Source: Undaria pinnatifida (Eukaryota; Sar; Phaeophyceae; Laminariales; Alariaceae). From it: a stretch of 64,000 nucleotides of DNA. The translations under genes and the position numbers were made by a program. Below are positions 34,885 to 45,413 of the stretch, in pieces. Where the stretch lies: positions 6,925,765-6,989,764 of the forward strand of contig JABAKD010000004.1 in NCBI GenBank assembly GCA_012845835.1, in the 5' to 3' direction. The stretch's first letter is position 1. Every line of letters begins with the position of its first letter. The notes under the pieces are model-generated. The model saw only the letters and a list, made by a program, of their open reading frames with translations, made no database searches and was not told the origin of the DNA.

Positions 34885-35715
34885 TCACGGTTTTTGTGTG
34901 ACCACGTTCCCGTCACGCTCGTGCGCTTTATCCAGCCTACAGTCTGGGCGCGAGCGCGAGTTGCGGTGGCGGCACATAGGATAGTCAAATTCTTTGCCTG
35001 ACGTTACCTTGGGTTTCCTAGTTTTCCCCGCGTCGCCACTCGTCGACCTGCCCCGCTTGTCGGACGGGCCATATAGGTTGACTCGAACGTCACGCGTTTG
35101 CCCCGGCCTCGCACCGCCGTCATTTTGGACACGATCGCCTTTGGCCATCGATGTGATTAACTGTCGGTCGGGCCAGGGGGATGTGTCAGTGACGGCCATT
35201 GCATGCGTGGTCGGGGCGGGAGTGGGGGTCGCGCGTGAGGCGTTGGTCTCGTGCTTTTTGGCGCGGGTACGTGAGGCTTGGTATGTGGGGGAGGGGTCTT
35301 CACGAATAAGTTCCGGCCGTACGTTCAGAATTAGACCGGCTTCGAATGTCGCCATGAGCGATGTTTGCCATGCGTGTTTGTGTGGCGAGACGTTGGCGGG
35401 GGCTGTTCGTGTGGCTTCGGCAAGGAGGCGCGCGTATTCTTGAGTTACACGCACCCCGTAAGAGTCGACAGGTTCACCATTGCCTTGCTGTAGGAGAGAG
35501 ATGGTGCGAGCGAGGAGGACGATGCGGTTCACCGGGCTCAACAGGTTTATAAAAGCATCCACCCACTCTCTCCAGTTACGTGGCGCTCTGACTTCTACAT
35601 CCTCCGTGATCAGTTGTGCTAGCTCTTTGTCTGTGCGACACTCTACCGTTTCACACTGTACTTGGTGCATGATGCTCGCTGCTCCGCCGGTCATTAAGTG
35701 TGCAAAGTATCTCAC
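34885..35715 (-). pseudogene. Ty3/gypsy 2 gag, C-terminal half
   Basis: A 276-codon open frame. It contains a capsid-like helical region (TEDVEVRAPRNWREWVDAFI, then NRIVLLARTISLLQQGNGEP and VDSYGVRVTQEYARLLAEAT), a basic Thr/Pro-rich linker, and a Cys/His-rich end (YPMCRHRNSRSRPDCRLDKA) resembling a gag zinc knuckle that lacks its canonical spacing. The protease lies ~480 bp downstream. It is the longest plausible coding frame of this element. Confidence 0.6.
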
Positions 35716-35727
35716 GGCGTGGTGGTT

Positions 35728-36168
35728 CTATAACCGAGTCAGGGGTGCCGTCAGGGGCGTGTAATCGGATGCGAGAGTGGAAAAGCGCCATGACTTCGGC
35801 ATATCTTCAGTTGGTAAACCGTCCAACCTGAGCGAAGGGGGCAGATCAGATATGTTCATCGAAACATTTCCGTGTTCGCTGTGGTGGTGTGCGTTCGGGG
35901 GTACTACAGCAAAGGTAGTACATGCTGTGGCGAGTGCTTCTGCAGCAGAGGTGGTACGTGCTGTCAGAGGGGCTGGGTGAGATTGGTCTGGCTGGGAAGT
36001 ACGGCTGCTGCCAGAGCTACTCGACTGTTGTTGGATAGGCGTGGCAGGTGTTGGAGGATCCTGAAGGCGTTCAAAAACAGCATCGATATTCTCTTCTTGG
36101 AGCGAGCTCCTGAGCGCGGTATGTTTTTTTCCTCTTCTCCGACGGAGGTTTATGGTTTGTTCATCCAA
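35728..36168 (-). pseudogene. Ty3/gypsy 2 gag, N-terminal part
   Basis: A 146-codon frame just upstream of the gag C-terminal half. It has a basic start (NLRRRRGKKHTALRSSLQEE), a Gln/Ser/Thr-rich linker and a C-terminal segment with MPKSWRFSTLASDYTPL. It ends in a stop 13 codons before the next frame, so one frameshift or stop separates the two gag parts. Confidence 0.45.
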
Positions 36169-36169
36169 C

Positions 36170-37860
36170 GGTGGTCACCACTATGGGGCCTGGCCTCTCA
36201 CGGGTCCTGGTGTCGAAGAGGAGAGGGCGGTCCCGGAGGTCTTGTACTCGCCTCGTATCTGGCGTCGGAGCGGAGAAGGCGTCGCGGTGCTGAGGTCGAA
36301 GCGGAGAGGGCGTCACGGTGCTGAGGTCCCTTGACGATCGCCTTCACAGCGGGGGCACGCTTAAAAACCTTTCTTTTCTTAGATGTAGCAAGGAGATGCT
36401 AAATTTAGATTTACGGTGAGCTTATGCCCTCTCGTCATGCGGCGGATTTATCTTTTGGTGGCTGACCTTCCGGGGACGGGTCAACGCCGTCTATGACGGG
36501 TGACACCGTTCGCGACCCGGGATCACGTTTTACCTGACCGGTGACGTGTCCTCTCGCGCATGCGTGTACGAGATCTACGATAGGTATCTACGACCCTGTC
36601 TTCCACACTACCCCCCAAATAAAAAACGAAATGAAAATAACATAGCAATGAAGAACAGGCGGTGAAGCGACGACACCGCTGCGACGTAGCCTCTCCGTAT
36701 CTTGCGGTCAGCTGTGTCCAGGCTGTCAGAGAGGAGAAAACAAACGAACAGAGGTACACATGCTTGCTTATTTAATTGCGCAGACGTATTTCCCGTGTGT
36801 GTATCCGTCTATAAAGAGATCATGGCAGCTTAAACACAACGAACCCAATCGATTTCGATCATCCCGGCTGGTACCCTTATTCATGAAATACCTCCACCTC
36901 TGACCGCGTCCAAAACCCTTTTGAGTTCGTAGAACTTGATCGTGATGTCTGATTTGCCCAGCCGGTTAGTCGGGTGGGGGGGTGCTCTTCACCAACAAAA
37001 CGGCTATTTACACCCATCCACACAACATGCATCAACATCACCACCACTACCATCTGTGTGAACAGGGTCCGCAAAAGCAGCGAGGAGTTCTTTGTCACCG
37101 CCACCACCGCACCACCATCCATCACTACCACCCACACACTCAACCACCACCACCACCGCCACCAACCTGTACTTGGTCAATACTCCTGCCGCGGTGAAGG
37201 TTGTGGTGGTGATGGTGGAGGTCTGGCCGGGGCGTGGCGGTAAAGTTGGGTCATACTAAGTACGTGGTTTAGTTAGATATTTTTCACACGGGGACCGCAG
37301 GTAGCGAAGGACATTTTTTTGGGGGGGCCGACTACGATTGAGGTTCAACGAGCGCACGCGCGAGGGAGTTGGCTGGGTAAGCCAAGGCGATGCGAACGAG
37401 AGGACGCGCGAACGAGCGGGCTGAGTGAGCGAAGGCAGTGAGAACGGTCGATCAGCACCAAGAAGAGCTGGGAAGAGCATTTCTTTTCTGGAAGGGGCGA
37501 GACCAGGGGAGAAGGGAATCGAGTATACTACTGCTGTGTAGCTGAACTATGATGTACTGCAGTGGGGCGCTGTACGAGGAAGAAAAGGACTGGTAGGAGT
37601 TTGTGACAGCAATAATAAGAGCTGGACTGTGTAGGACAAAGAAAGGCACTGCATGTGCATGTGCAAGCTGGTAACAGCAGGTAATACGCTCTATAGACTA
37701 TAGGGTACATGTCATTTAATGCTGCATACGTATCACCTGTCACTCCGTAAAAGGTATACATTGCTTCTATCACTTGGTTGCTTCATCCGTGTCACCTGTC
37801 AATTCGAACCCATCCTTTGATATACCACACCCTGTGCTCTCCATCCTACGTTATGTATTG
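36170..37860. other. Unassigned region with simple repeats
   Basis: Positions 36980-37175 are rich in CAC/ACC trinucleotides, giving His/Thr-rich frames. Positions 37340-37450 hold degenerate GCGAACGAG-like repeats. No gene is supported. Confidence 0.45.
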
Positions 37861-38210
37861 CTATATAATGAAAATTGCAATACACTCCAGCTGTGAGATC
37901 AAATATTTTGTCGATACTCATCTTTTGCAAGCTGTGTGAGATACTCCGATCGCGCGTATTACGGGTTCTGTGGTTTCATTAAGGATATAGGTCGGCGACT
38001 CCCCTTGCAACTACAGTGTAGCTATCAGGGTCAACAGGGTGATGTTAGGCAGTCTGTGCGCGGAAACTATAAAACCCGTTTCTGAGGGGGACAAAATCTG
38101 ACAGCTTTGCTGTGGAAGGAAATGCATCAGTTTATCAAGTGAATCCTGTAAGTCGAGTAACCGGTGAGGGGAGGGCGGAGTTTTTAACGACGTGGAGGCC
38201 TGATTTTGCT
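37860..38210 (+). repeat. Rep-A copy
   Basis: Rep-A left edge through ATCAGGGTCAACAGGGTGAT and AAACCCGTTTCTGAGGGGGA to the GGCGGAGTTTTTAACGACGT segment. Confidence 0.8.
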
Positions 38211-38461
38211 TTAGTCTATACATTAATCTCACCGGCCTCGAAGTACGATAAAGGAAGAACACTATGTACGGTACGTCACAGGAGAGGCCACCCCGTCACA
38301 CGCGCTGTATAGGATACTACGTGAAGGAATTATTTGCAAGGCACGCTTGAGGCACGTCAAATTGATTCACCACTATCACCGTTTCCCTAACCCTACAATT
38401 GTAAGCTGACTATTAGACTAGTACTACTATTAATACTGTACTGCTGTCATTGGAGCTATAT

Positions 38462-39020
38462 TATAAAAAATGAAAATAAACTCCAGCTAGCTGTGAGATC
38501 GAAGATTTCGTCGAAACTCATCTTTGCAAGCTGTGTGTGATACTCCGATCGCGCGCATTACGAGTTGTGTGTCCTCATCTAGGATATTATGGGTCGGCGA
38601 CTCCCCTTGCAACTACAGTGTAGCTATCAGGGTCAACAGGGTGATGTTGGGCAGTCTGTGCGCGGGAACTATAAAACCCGTTTCTGAGGGGGACAAAATC
38701 TGACAGCTGTGGAAGGAAATGCATCCGTTTATCAAGTGAATACTGTAAGTCGAATAACCGGTGAGGGGAAGGGCGGAGTATTTAAGGACGTGGGAGCCTG
38801 ATTTTGATCAAAAGGGGGCGGGAGGGGGGGATCGGGGGAGGGGACGGGTGGGGCAGGTCAATTTGTGCGTGGAAACTATAAATCCCTCCTGTGGGGAAGG
38901 GGGGGGGGGGGGGGGTGGCGGGGGGGGCGGGGGGCGGGTGGGGACGGCCTTAGGTCGCATAGATATAGGGGTTTACTATACACGTTGTGCTAGGTCTAGG
39001 CGATGGTGCGGGCGGTGGAT
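38462..39020 (+). repeat. Rep-A copy with 3' modules
   Basis: A near-full Rep-A, including the G-rich spacer and the TTAGGTCGCATAGATATAGG and GCTAGGTCTAGGCGATGGTG blocks, ending in a TA-rich segment (39017-39033). Confidence 0.8.
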
Positions 39021-39258
39021 ATATAATATATATGAAACTCACTAGCCTGGTAGTACGATAAAGGAAGAACACTATATATGGTACATAAGAGGAAAGGCCA
39101 ACCCGTCACACGCGCTGTATAGGGTACTACGTAGATGAAATATTTGCAAGGCACGCTTGAGGCACGTCAAATTGATTCACCACTATCACCGTTTCCCTAA
39201 CCCTACAATTGTAAGCTGAACTATTAGTACTACACTATTGATACTGTACTGCTATTAT

Positions 39259-39345
39259 TGCAGCTGTATGTATCAGCTTGAGCACGAGACCGCATGCATG
39301 ACAATGAAACACAAGAACCACCAACACAGCAGTACTGCTGTAGTG
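39259..39345 (+). repeat. Short dispersed repeat shared with 44895-44985
   Basis: Shared TGTATCAGCTTGAGCACGAG-like and CACAAGAACCACCAACACAG-like blocks. No clear open frame is conserved. Confidence 0.45.
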
Positions 39346-39649
39346 GCAATACCACTGGTACTAGCCGTACCCCTACAGCCATCAACCGTCACCAGTTTTT
39401 CTGTAAAACCGGATGACGTACGATATCGTACCAGGAATTTTGCTGGGAAAATACACGGCACACAACCGACTTCAAATATCATGTTTCGGGGATGACGATT
39501 TCGTTTTCAATTCCTTCCCTCTGTGGTGCGTGAGGAAAAATGGTTGATTTAAACTGAACTAAAGACAAAGCCAAGGCAAAAACAATTGTCACGAAATGAC
39601 CTTTGATTGTTGCCTCAGTCTGATGCAAATGGTGAGAAGGATTCTCTAC

Positions 39650-40345
39650 CTGGGTGTCCGCGCCTCCCACACCCAGCGTCTTCCACCGCAACCAGCCACC
39701 TTTGTGCCGACCCCAACCCGGGCCCTCACATCAACGGGCTCAGCAGCCAGCGCTCCCATAGAGCACGGCAGACACTGCTCGTAATTTAGTTTCACAACCA
39801 AATCTTCGAGCCATCCCTTCTCCCCCGTCTCAAGCTGCTGTTGCTGCTGCCGGTGCGGCTGCTGCTGTGGAGTGCTCTCGCTACCAGTCTCAAGCAGTGG
39901 AATTACGAGCTGTGACGTCCAAACAGGGGGTGATGCCGCCGGAGGTTGCAGCAGCAGCTGCTGCTGCTTCAATGGCAGCTGCAAGAGCTCCTCCTGCTCT
40001 TCCCCCCTCGTCTCTAATTCCACCTCATCTCTGCAAGCCACAACCACCATCCAATTTTCCTCCGTCTTGAATTGTTGCTGCTGCTGCTGCGGCTGCTGAT
40101 GTGCAGTGCTCTCACTCCCAGTCTCATGTAGTGGGATTACGAACTGTGACTCACATCTGGCCACGCCCGCTCCCCTCTCTGGTATCAGACTTTGCTGCGA
40201 AATATCTCGTATTAGCTCCTCCTGTCGTGAAGAGAAGCTGGAGAGCTTGAGGAGGATTTGCGAGTACTCGCGAACGATGAGTTCATTTTGATCAATCCAT
40301 GCAACCTTCGTTTTTGTAGAACTTTTCCCATCCTGCCGAAATCTG
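39650..40345 (-). CDS. Candidate exon encoding a polyGln protein
   Basis: The minus-strand frame is open from about 40345 and ends at a good splice donor (CCCAG|GTAGAG, GT at 39649-39648). It reads an amphipathic helical segment (QNELIVREYSQILLKLSSFS, then RQEELIRDISQQ). Two related ~35-residue units follow, each with a SQxVIPLxETGSEST core and a Gln run encoded by CAG/CTG repeats (40070-40100 and 39835-39870). No family is recognised. Frame-preserving Gln repeats and the splice-like edge favour a real exon, but the upstream acceptor and the rest of the gene are not identified. Confidence 0.4.
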
Positions 40346-40789
40346 GTCTATGGTCTGGAAACCATAACGGAAACCACCCTCGATTTCTTTCTCGAACGAG
40401 CAGCCCTTTCAATACCCGCATCTTAGCCCTTTAAGAGCTCCCCGTTCTCTGCCAACGCTTTCACACGTCCCGGTCCACAACGCCCATATTTACCTCACCC
40501 TCGGGCATGGTTCAAATTAGGTACCCAGCTCGTTCTCTTTCACAGGGGGGGGGGCTGTTTTTGTGATATCTGCAGCTAGCTCTCTTCCACAGAAGAGCCC
40601 ACTCTACTTGACACCCTTAGAATCGAACAGGGATAGTACCGCGTACACGACAATTATCGTGTTTGTTGACTCCTACGAAGCGTAGAGGGCTTACCCGTTG
40701 AGCTGACAATAGTGGGGTAGTGGAGTCACCGGTATGAAGACAACTAAAAGACGCACAAATAGGACCCCTCACAATAGCTACTCTGTTGT

Positions 40790-40937
40790 CGTTGTAAGGG
40801 GAATCGCCGACCTATATCCTTAATGAGGACACACAACTCGTAATACGCGCGATCGGAGTATCACACACGGCTTGCAAAGATGAGTTTCGACGAAATCTTC
40901 GATCTCACAGCTGGAGTGTATTTTCATTTTTTATGAC
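40790..40937 (-). repeat. Rep-A copy, 3'-truncated
   Basis: Reverse complement of the first ~145 bp of Rep-A, from GGGGAATCGCCGACCTATAT to the CACAGCTGGAGTGTATTTTC edge. Confidence 0.8.
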
Positions 40938-41350
40938 AAGAGAGGCTCACCCACATAATATAGACTAGTCTATTACAAGTACCAACAACGCAGCTTGCAA
41001 AATATGGGTACATTGGCCCGAAATTCGTCGAACTCACGGCTGACGTCCTTGAAATGTTGTTATTAAATATGTTCATTCCGTTGCTCGTAGCCTAGGCGCA
41101 GCGTGGAGAGGAGACTCACTCGGTAGAAGAAGCCCAATGAGCAGTGACGGCGACATCAGCCAAATTGATTCCACCATCCCGACATACCGCTACGATGTAG
41201 CCAACCTATCACTGGAAACCCCTACTACACTCAACCAATCTCAGATCCGTATCATACCCACGAGCATGCAATCAACACTTCACCTGGATGGATTGCGACT
41301 GTTTCGTTTAGTCTGTTTCACAGCAGTCGTCTGTGACCAAAGAGTTTGCA
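40938..41350. other. Unassigned, with a short dispersed repeat
   Basis: Positions 40975-41065 share CGAAATTCGTCGAACTCACG and TGACGTCC with 60478-60535 and 61665-61745. No gene is seen. Confidence 0.45.
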
Positions 41351-41360
41351 TCTCTCTAGG

Positions 41361-41907
41361 ATGAATCAACACGGAACTCTAGGTGTACCGATGATGTCGT
41401 TGGGTAGAATCAACGGTCTAATGTGAAGACAACCACAACTGTACGCGCGTCGACAAAGGAAGAAAGTGCTGATTTCGTTTTCGGCGTTTGTTGCGCGGCA
41501 CTACTTTCTGAGAGCTCAATTAACTTGGCTCGGTATAAGAGATGCTCCTCCGATGCCTTGGATGGCGGAAACAGAGGCGCGACGACCACACCCTATCGTA
41601 CGCCGACGCGCTTGCCAAGACCGCTTCCGAGAGGATGAATCAACACGGAACTCTAGGTGTACCGATGATGTCGTTGGGTAGAAGCAACGGTCTAATGTGA
41701 AGACAACCACAACGGTACGTGCGTCGACAAAGAAAGAAAGTGCTGATTTCGTTTTCGGCGTTTGTTGCGCGGCACTACTTTCTGAGAGCTCAATTAACTT
41801 GGCTCGGTATAAGAGATGTTCCTCCGATGCCTTGGATGGCGGAAACAGAGGCGCGACGACCACACCCTATCGTACGCCGACGCGCTTGCCAATACAGCTT
41901 CCGAGAG
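41361..41907 (+). repeat. 274-bp tandem duplication containing a LINE-C edge
   Basis: Units begin at 41361 and 41635 with ATGAATCAACACGGAACTCT and are almost identical. Each ends inside LINE-C coding sequence (CCTTGGATGGCGGAAACAGA onward). The first unit stops abruptly in the LINE; the second continues into the rest of it. The duplication therefore post-dates the 5'-truncated LINE insertion. Confidence 0.85.
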
Positions 41908-42240
41908 CATAGAGGCGATAGTGCGCAAACGAAGGATGTTGTTGGCGGGATTCGTATCACGTATGGGGGAGGAGTGTCTGCCACAGAGGGTGATGTTTGG
42001 GGAGTTTGTCGGGGGTAAGGGCTACTCAGGGGGACAAGAGAAAGACTGGATGGATTATCTGACGGAGGATATGTCGATCTTTAGAATGAAGTTCGAAGGA
42101 TGGCGAAAGGCTGCTCAGAAGGTTTCGACGAGTAGAGGAGGGAGCCGAGTTGTTCATGCGGGATTGGAATGAAACGGAGAGACGCAAAGCTGCAGACCGA
42201 CGCGCAAAGAAAGGCTGCGGCAGCGCCATCCGCCGTCGGC
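41812..42240 (+). pseudogene. LINE-C RT C-terminal fragment
   Basis: About 118 codons match the C-terminus of the minus-strand copy: LGWRKQRRDDHTLSYADALA, then SIEAIVRKRR, MGEECLPQRVMFGE and GGKGYSGGQEKDWMDYL. A frameshift near 42120 moves the final part (RRVEEGAELFMRDWNETERR) into another frame. There are no catalytic residues. Confidence 0.8.
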
Positions 42241-43098
42241 ATCTCCAAGCGGCCGGGGGAGGGGCAAGAGGGGGGAAGAGGGGGGGGGGGGGAGGGGGAG
42301 AGGGGGGGGGGGGAGAGGAAGGAGGAGAGGGGGGAGGGGGGAAGAGGGAAAGGGGGGGGGAGGGGGGAGGGGGGGCGTCATGCCCAAGAGACTGAAGTCT
42401 GGGTTTGGCCATCATAGTCTTGAAAGTTGTGGGCCTTCTAATGGCCGTCAAAAGATAGCATAAGACCGTCTTGAGTTCTCTGCCATGTTGCGTTCTCTCC
42501 CCAGTGCCATTGATGATACACTTGATGTATACCTCTATCAGCCCAATGCCGTGTTCAGCCAGTTCCTAGGGTCTGCTATTGATTGTATATGACATTCTAT
42601 TTTCCTTTCCTTGCTTCCTCTTCTTGTCTTGTCTTTTCTTTTCTTTTCTTTCCTTTTTTGTTTTTTTTGTTTCGCTTTCTTCTCTTTTCTTTCCTTGCCT
42701 TTTCGCATCTTCTTTTCTTTCCTTTGTTTCTTTTGTCTAATTGACTTGCGTCTGTCGTGGGTATGCGTAGTGATAGATACTACGTTAATATATACGTGGT
42801 AGTCTTTCTTGGGTGGCACGCGGTATAGTCAGTTTCTCCAGGCGTGAGTAACATGAGACGTATACACCTGTCTGTACGGACCGGGCACATCGTAGACTGA
42901 CTCCCGATTTTACTTTTATATGTTTCTGGTAGAGGCATGAATTGCGTCAGCTGTGATATATGCGTGTACCACGTTGGGTTGTTTGTGTTTGCCCCTGGGG
43001 GTATTCCTCAACTCCAGATTGACTGGAGCCTGTCCTGTGACCACGAACTTGATTATGCGAGTTAATGTGGGAACAACAACAACAACAACAACAACAAC
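41812..43098 (+). mobile_element. LINE-C, second copy, 5'-truncated
   Basis: The plus strand reads the RT C-terminus (41812-42230), a G-rich tract (42255-42380), the 3' UTR (GTCATGCCCAAGAGACTGAA, 42381-42590), a pyrimidine-rich block (42598-42740), the 3' end with TGTGACCACGAACTTGATTA and GCGAGTTAATGTGGGAACAA, and an AAC microsatellite tail (43073-43098). It defines the true 3' end of the family. Confidence 0.85.
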
Positions 43099-43139
43099 AG
43101 AAAATCTCGGTCAACACAACAACCGTAGTACCCCCAGAA

Positions 43140-43275
43140 AGTTGGTATATGTGTGTGTGTTCTTCACATTAAACCGTTCTTCTACTCGTCGACATCCAGC
43201 ACACCCAGTGTCCGTACTGATTCTTCACCCAAGAAAAGATCAGCTCTGTGGTCACAAGCTACGACATATACCAGG
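43140..43275 (-). repeat. Rep-F copy 1
   Basis: It matches 60585-60708 through CCAGCACACCCAGTGTCCGT and GATCAGCTCTGTGGTCACAA. On the minus strand it ends GGTTTAATGTGAAGAACACA with a CA run, and carries TTGTGACCAC upstream. Both features recall the LINE-C 3' end. Confidence 0.65.
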
Positions 43276-43420
43276 TAGTATATAGCAACACCAAACAAGG
43301 AGGTAAGAACACGATCATAGCCAAAAAACTAAACAAAAATACCTAGAGGCCTGTCATGGCGTTGATATTTCACATAAAATGTGGTATTATTTCAGCTATA
43401 TAAACGGAACTTACCAGCCT

Positions 43421-43741
43421 AGTAGGAGACGAATCAGGTTATCCTTGAGCCTGGTATAGGTCAGTTTCGTGAATTCGAGCCCCGCCGAGTGCATACTCGT
43501 ATATATTCGTTGGGACTTTTTCTTGTGAACAATTTGACTTGCGAAAAGCGCGAGAGCGTGAGTTAGCAATACACTCGATGAAAAATCGACGAGCAGTGGG
43601 AATGGTGAACCCTATGCGCGATAACAATTGAAAGCAAGAACCGGGGGGAAGATATGACGACACCTGTGACCACGGCTTGCCCAGAAGCTGGAAAGTAAAA
43701 GTGTGAGAAAATAAAGAAGAGAAATCAAAGAGAAGTAGGAG
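43421..43741 (+). mobile_element. SINE-B copy
   Basis: The head retains the B box (TTCGAGCCC) and most of the A-box region; the first ~25 nt are degraded. The body and the CTGTGACCACGGCTTGCCCA tail are present, followed by an A-rich end. Confidence 0.8.
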
Positions 43742-43794
43742 GAGTACGATGAAGGAAGAGCACTTCACATTGACAATTGTACTCTCAACCTATT

Positions 43795-44830
43795 CATGTT
43801 GTTGTTATTTCACATTAACTCTTGACAAAAATTTAGAGTCCGTGGTCACACAAAGGTGCTGAAGCCCTAGGAAGACCTGAAAAACCAGATGAAATCAAAA
43901 TTCGTCTGGCAAATACTACGCTTTCCCGCCCAAAAACGCACCATACATACGATAAAAACGCACGATACGAAGAAGGCGCACAAATGAAATGATCCAGCGT
44001 GCAAACTAAACCAACATGGCCGCGGGTACCCACTCAACTATTAATATGATACGGCATAGAATTTCCCCGTCCCCACAACTAACCAACTGGCGGCTGCAAA
44101 CCACAGCGGTTGGGATGCGTGCACCGTACGAGCCGCACGGTAATCATGAGCACAGACAAACGCGCCTGCTGTCTGGAGTGCTGTCGGAGTGACGAGTGAC
44201 GACCTGGGCATGCAGTGAAAAAAGAGAAATCGAAGCAAAAACCACGTTACAAATATCAATGATCGCCCCGTCTTCCCGGGTTATCTGACAGGTTGCGGCC
44301 CAGCTACGACGCCCGAGCCTGAAAAATGACAATTGCGGGGGGTCGTTCCCTACGAAGCGCATACAACTTTACCAACTCTACAAAAATCAGTGACGTAAGT
44401 AACATGTTGTACTACGGCCTCGTAAAAAAGCCCTGAAAAAAGACGATCGCTGTTCTCGTGATGATGATGGTTAGGGTCTCGATGTGCCATCCAACTGCTA
44501 TGGTGCTCTCCATGGCCGCTTCATCGCCTTAGCTCACTCGGCCCGCTTATTCGCACTTGCTCTCGTAGATGCTCAATTCCAATCGGTTTCCTTTCTCCTC
44601 CGTCCAAAAAAATCAAAATGCTCCTCGCAGCTTGCGGTGCTGATCTGGAAAACAAAAGTTTTCGTTCAGGAAGAGTTCAGATCCGTCTCTTCCCCGCCGG
44701 TCGACGCTCAGTCGCCCTTGTCCTTCGTTCCTTCGTCGTCCAATCCAGCCTCCTGCCTGCCGGCGCAGTTCCCTCCACGCAAACCAAGACTGCGCCGTAG
44801 TGTGGCTCGTGGTGGCGCCCTACAATTACA
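43795..44830 (-). repeat. Rep-D copy 1, ~1 kb interspersed element
   Basis: Two blocks (43975-44250 and 44255-44830) match 60200-60480 and 61768-62330. On the minus strand it ends with TTTGTGTGACCACGGACTCT, AGAGTTAATGTGAAATAACA and an AAC-like run near 43800, the same tail type as LINE-C. The plus-strand frame at 44484 shares about 25 residues (IALAHSAR and FALALVDAQFQSV) with the frame at 61996, but diverges on either side, so coding is unproven. Confidence 0.65.
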
Positions 44831-44989
44831 TGGCAATGGTTCCAAAGCCGAACAACTGCTAGTAATCACTACTGCTGTGCTACTACTTTTATCACAGCTG
44901 TAGTACGTACATGTATCAGGTTGATTGAGCACGAGGAAGCACATGCATGGCAAAAAATTACAAGAACCGCCAACGCAGTAGAGTGGCTA

Positions 44990-45410
44990 ACAATGTAGTA
45001 AGGATTTAGACCAGTTGACGACGTCTGTCGCGCTCCTCATGCCCACGTCCTTCCTAGTAAAGGATTCCGTACAGATAATGATGCGATTTTTTAACGGAGG
45101 TAGGGATCATGGATATATATTAGGACACCGTGGAGCTTTGCCTTGACAGACAAACAGCTTGACATTGACGGGTCTCCTGGCATATTTTCGTAGAAAGTAA
45201 TTCCTATCGAGCTATTACGTTATTCTTGCGAAGACTTCATTTGTTTTCGGGGGGAAACAGTGCAAAGGTTTTTTTTAAGGTCCAATCTTCTAACACGAGC
45301 GAAAGGAGTAGTAGTAAGTCAAGCGTAGCGAGGAATAAGCCCGCCGCAGGCAACAAAAATGTGGAGTAAGACGCGCGAATTCCGTTCGCCTTAATTACCT
45401 TGTTACGTAA
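44990..45410. other. Unassigned region
   Basis: No repeats of this window and no plausible gene. Confidence 0.4.
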
Positions 45411-45413
45411 TTA

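Larger units (their letters stand above)
37860..39265 (+). repeat. Tandem duplication of a Rep-A plus flanking unit
   Basis: Two units (37860-38455 and 38460-39265) each contain a Rep-A copy followed by the same unique sequence: GTACGATAAAGGAAGAACAC, then GGCACGCTTGAGGCACGTCA and CACCGTTTCCCTAACCCTAC. The second unit retains a longer Rep-A 3' part with G tracts (38820-38990). The duplication therefore followed a Rep-A insertion. Confidence 0.8.

Noticed and set aside
36974-37243. His/Thr-rich frame
   Set aside because: It is a CAC/ACC simple repeat.
40610-40725. Minus-strand tRNA-like sequence with GTCAGCTCAACGGG and GTTCGATTCTA
   Set aside because: A- and B-box-like phrases are present, but acceptor and T stems do not pair properly. 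It is at best a tRNA relic.
42602-42819. Lys/Arg/Glu-rich minus frame and Phe/Leu-rich plus frame
   Set aside because: They translate the pyrimidine-rich block of the LINE-C 3' UTR.
44484-44903. Plus-strand 139-codon frame sharing 25 residues with 61996-62400
   Set aside because: The shared stretch is explained by Rep-D nucleotide identity, and frames diverge through indels on both sides.
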